NCBI GenBank assembly: GCA_903912435.1
Contig: CAIWHI010000914.1
Span: 1-5,734, forward strand
Length of the DNA: 5,734 bases
From: an uncultured Bacteroidota bacterium
GTDB taxonomy: Bacteria; Bacteroidota; Bacteroidia; Chitinophagales; Chitinophagaceae
Reading direction: 5' to 3'
Shown: one piece after another, positions 5,625 to 5,734 of the stretch
Layout: the number at the start of each line of letters is the position of its first letter
Numbering within the stretch: position 1 is the first letter of the stretch
The notes under the pieces: generated by a model
The model's input: the letters and a program-made list of their open reading frames with translations, nothing else
What the model was told of the DNA's origin: nothing
Databases searched by the model: none
Translations under genes and position numbers: made by a program

Positions 5625-5734
5625 CTAAATCTTACTCTTAATATCAATTACCAAATCCTGAAAATGGTGGTCGGCCTTAATGTGTGGGTTCCAGGCAAAT
5701 CCCAGGTCCATAAGGTCAATAACTTCAGTAATAG
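5625..5734 (-). CDS. C-terminal end of an unrecognised protein (5' end outside the window)
   Basis: Reading the - strand from the window's end gives 35 residues without interruption to a TAG at 5625-5627; the first two bases belong to a split codon. The visible end contains EVIDLMDLGFAWNPH and then KADHHFQDLVIDIKSKI. The residue mix, the lack of low complexity and the placement of the stop just before the bidirectional terminator support a real gene end. The opposite strand gives no comparable frame. No family can be named from this tail. Confidence 0.7.
   Translation of the reverse strand, partial: ITEVIDLMDLGFAWNPHIKADHHFQDLVIDIKSKI

Overview
The window is AT-rich chromosomal DNA from a member of the Bacteroidota, probably in or near the Chitinophagia/Sphingobacteriia. 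The evidence is a C-terminal type IX secretion sorting domain, many Sec signal peptides ending just before Gln, almost no Shine-Dalgarno sequences, -7-like boxes close to TAnnTTTG, and a long PurM of the kind found in this phylum. No rRNA, tRNA, CRISPR array, transposase or insertion sequence is visible.

Layout: (1) 1-354, + strand, the 3' end of a multicopper oxidase gene ending in a T9SS type A sorting domain, closed by a strong hairpin/T-tract terminator at 384-431. (2) 439-1650 and 1745-2272, - strand, two exported proteins: a transglutaminase-like protein that appears to be a degenerate plus intact domain tandem, and a small protein that may have a PsbP/Mog1-like fold. Each has its own promoter-like box. 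(3) 2273-2429, a divergent intergenic region with a promoter-like box for each direction and an 8-bp inverted repeat. (4) 2430-2759, + strand, a small probable lipoprotein. (5) 2864-4036, + strand, purM, the only central-metabolism gene here. (6) 4167-5000, + strand, an exported protein with a small N-terminal beta domain and a probable outer-membrane beta-barrel, followed by a 22-bp perfect hairpin. (7) 5202-5537, + strand, a small unrecognised cytoplasmic protein, followed by a terminator that looks bidirectional. (8) 5625-5734, - strand, the 3' end of an unrecognised gene that continues beyond the window.

The genes look like separate transcription units rather than one pathway. Five of the eight encode exported or surface proteins, and purM is a housekeeping gene among them. 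I see no convincing new multi-gene system. The points most worth following up are the duplicated transglutaminase-like protein with Glu at the usual acidic position of the triad, the box TAACTTTA placed 16-19 nt before three neighbouring genes, and the perfect 22-bp hairpin.
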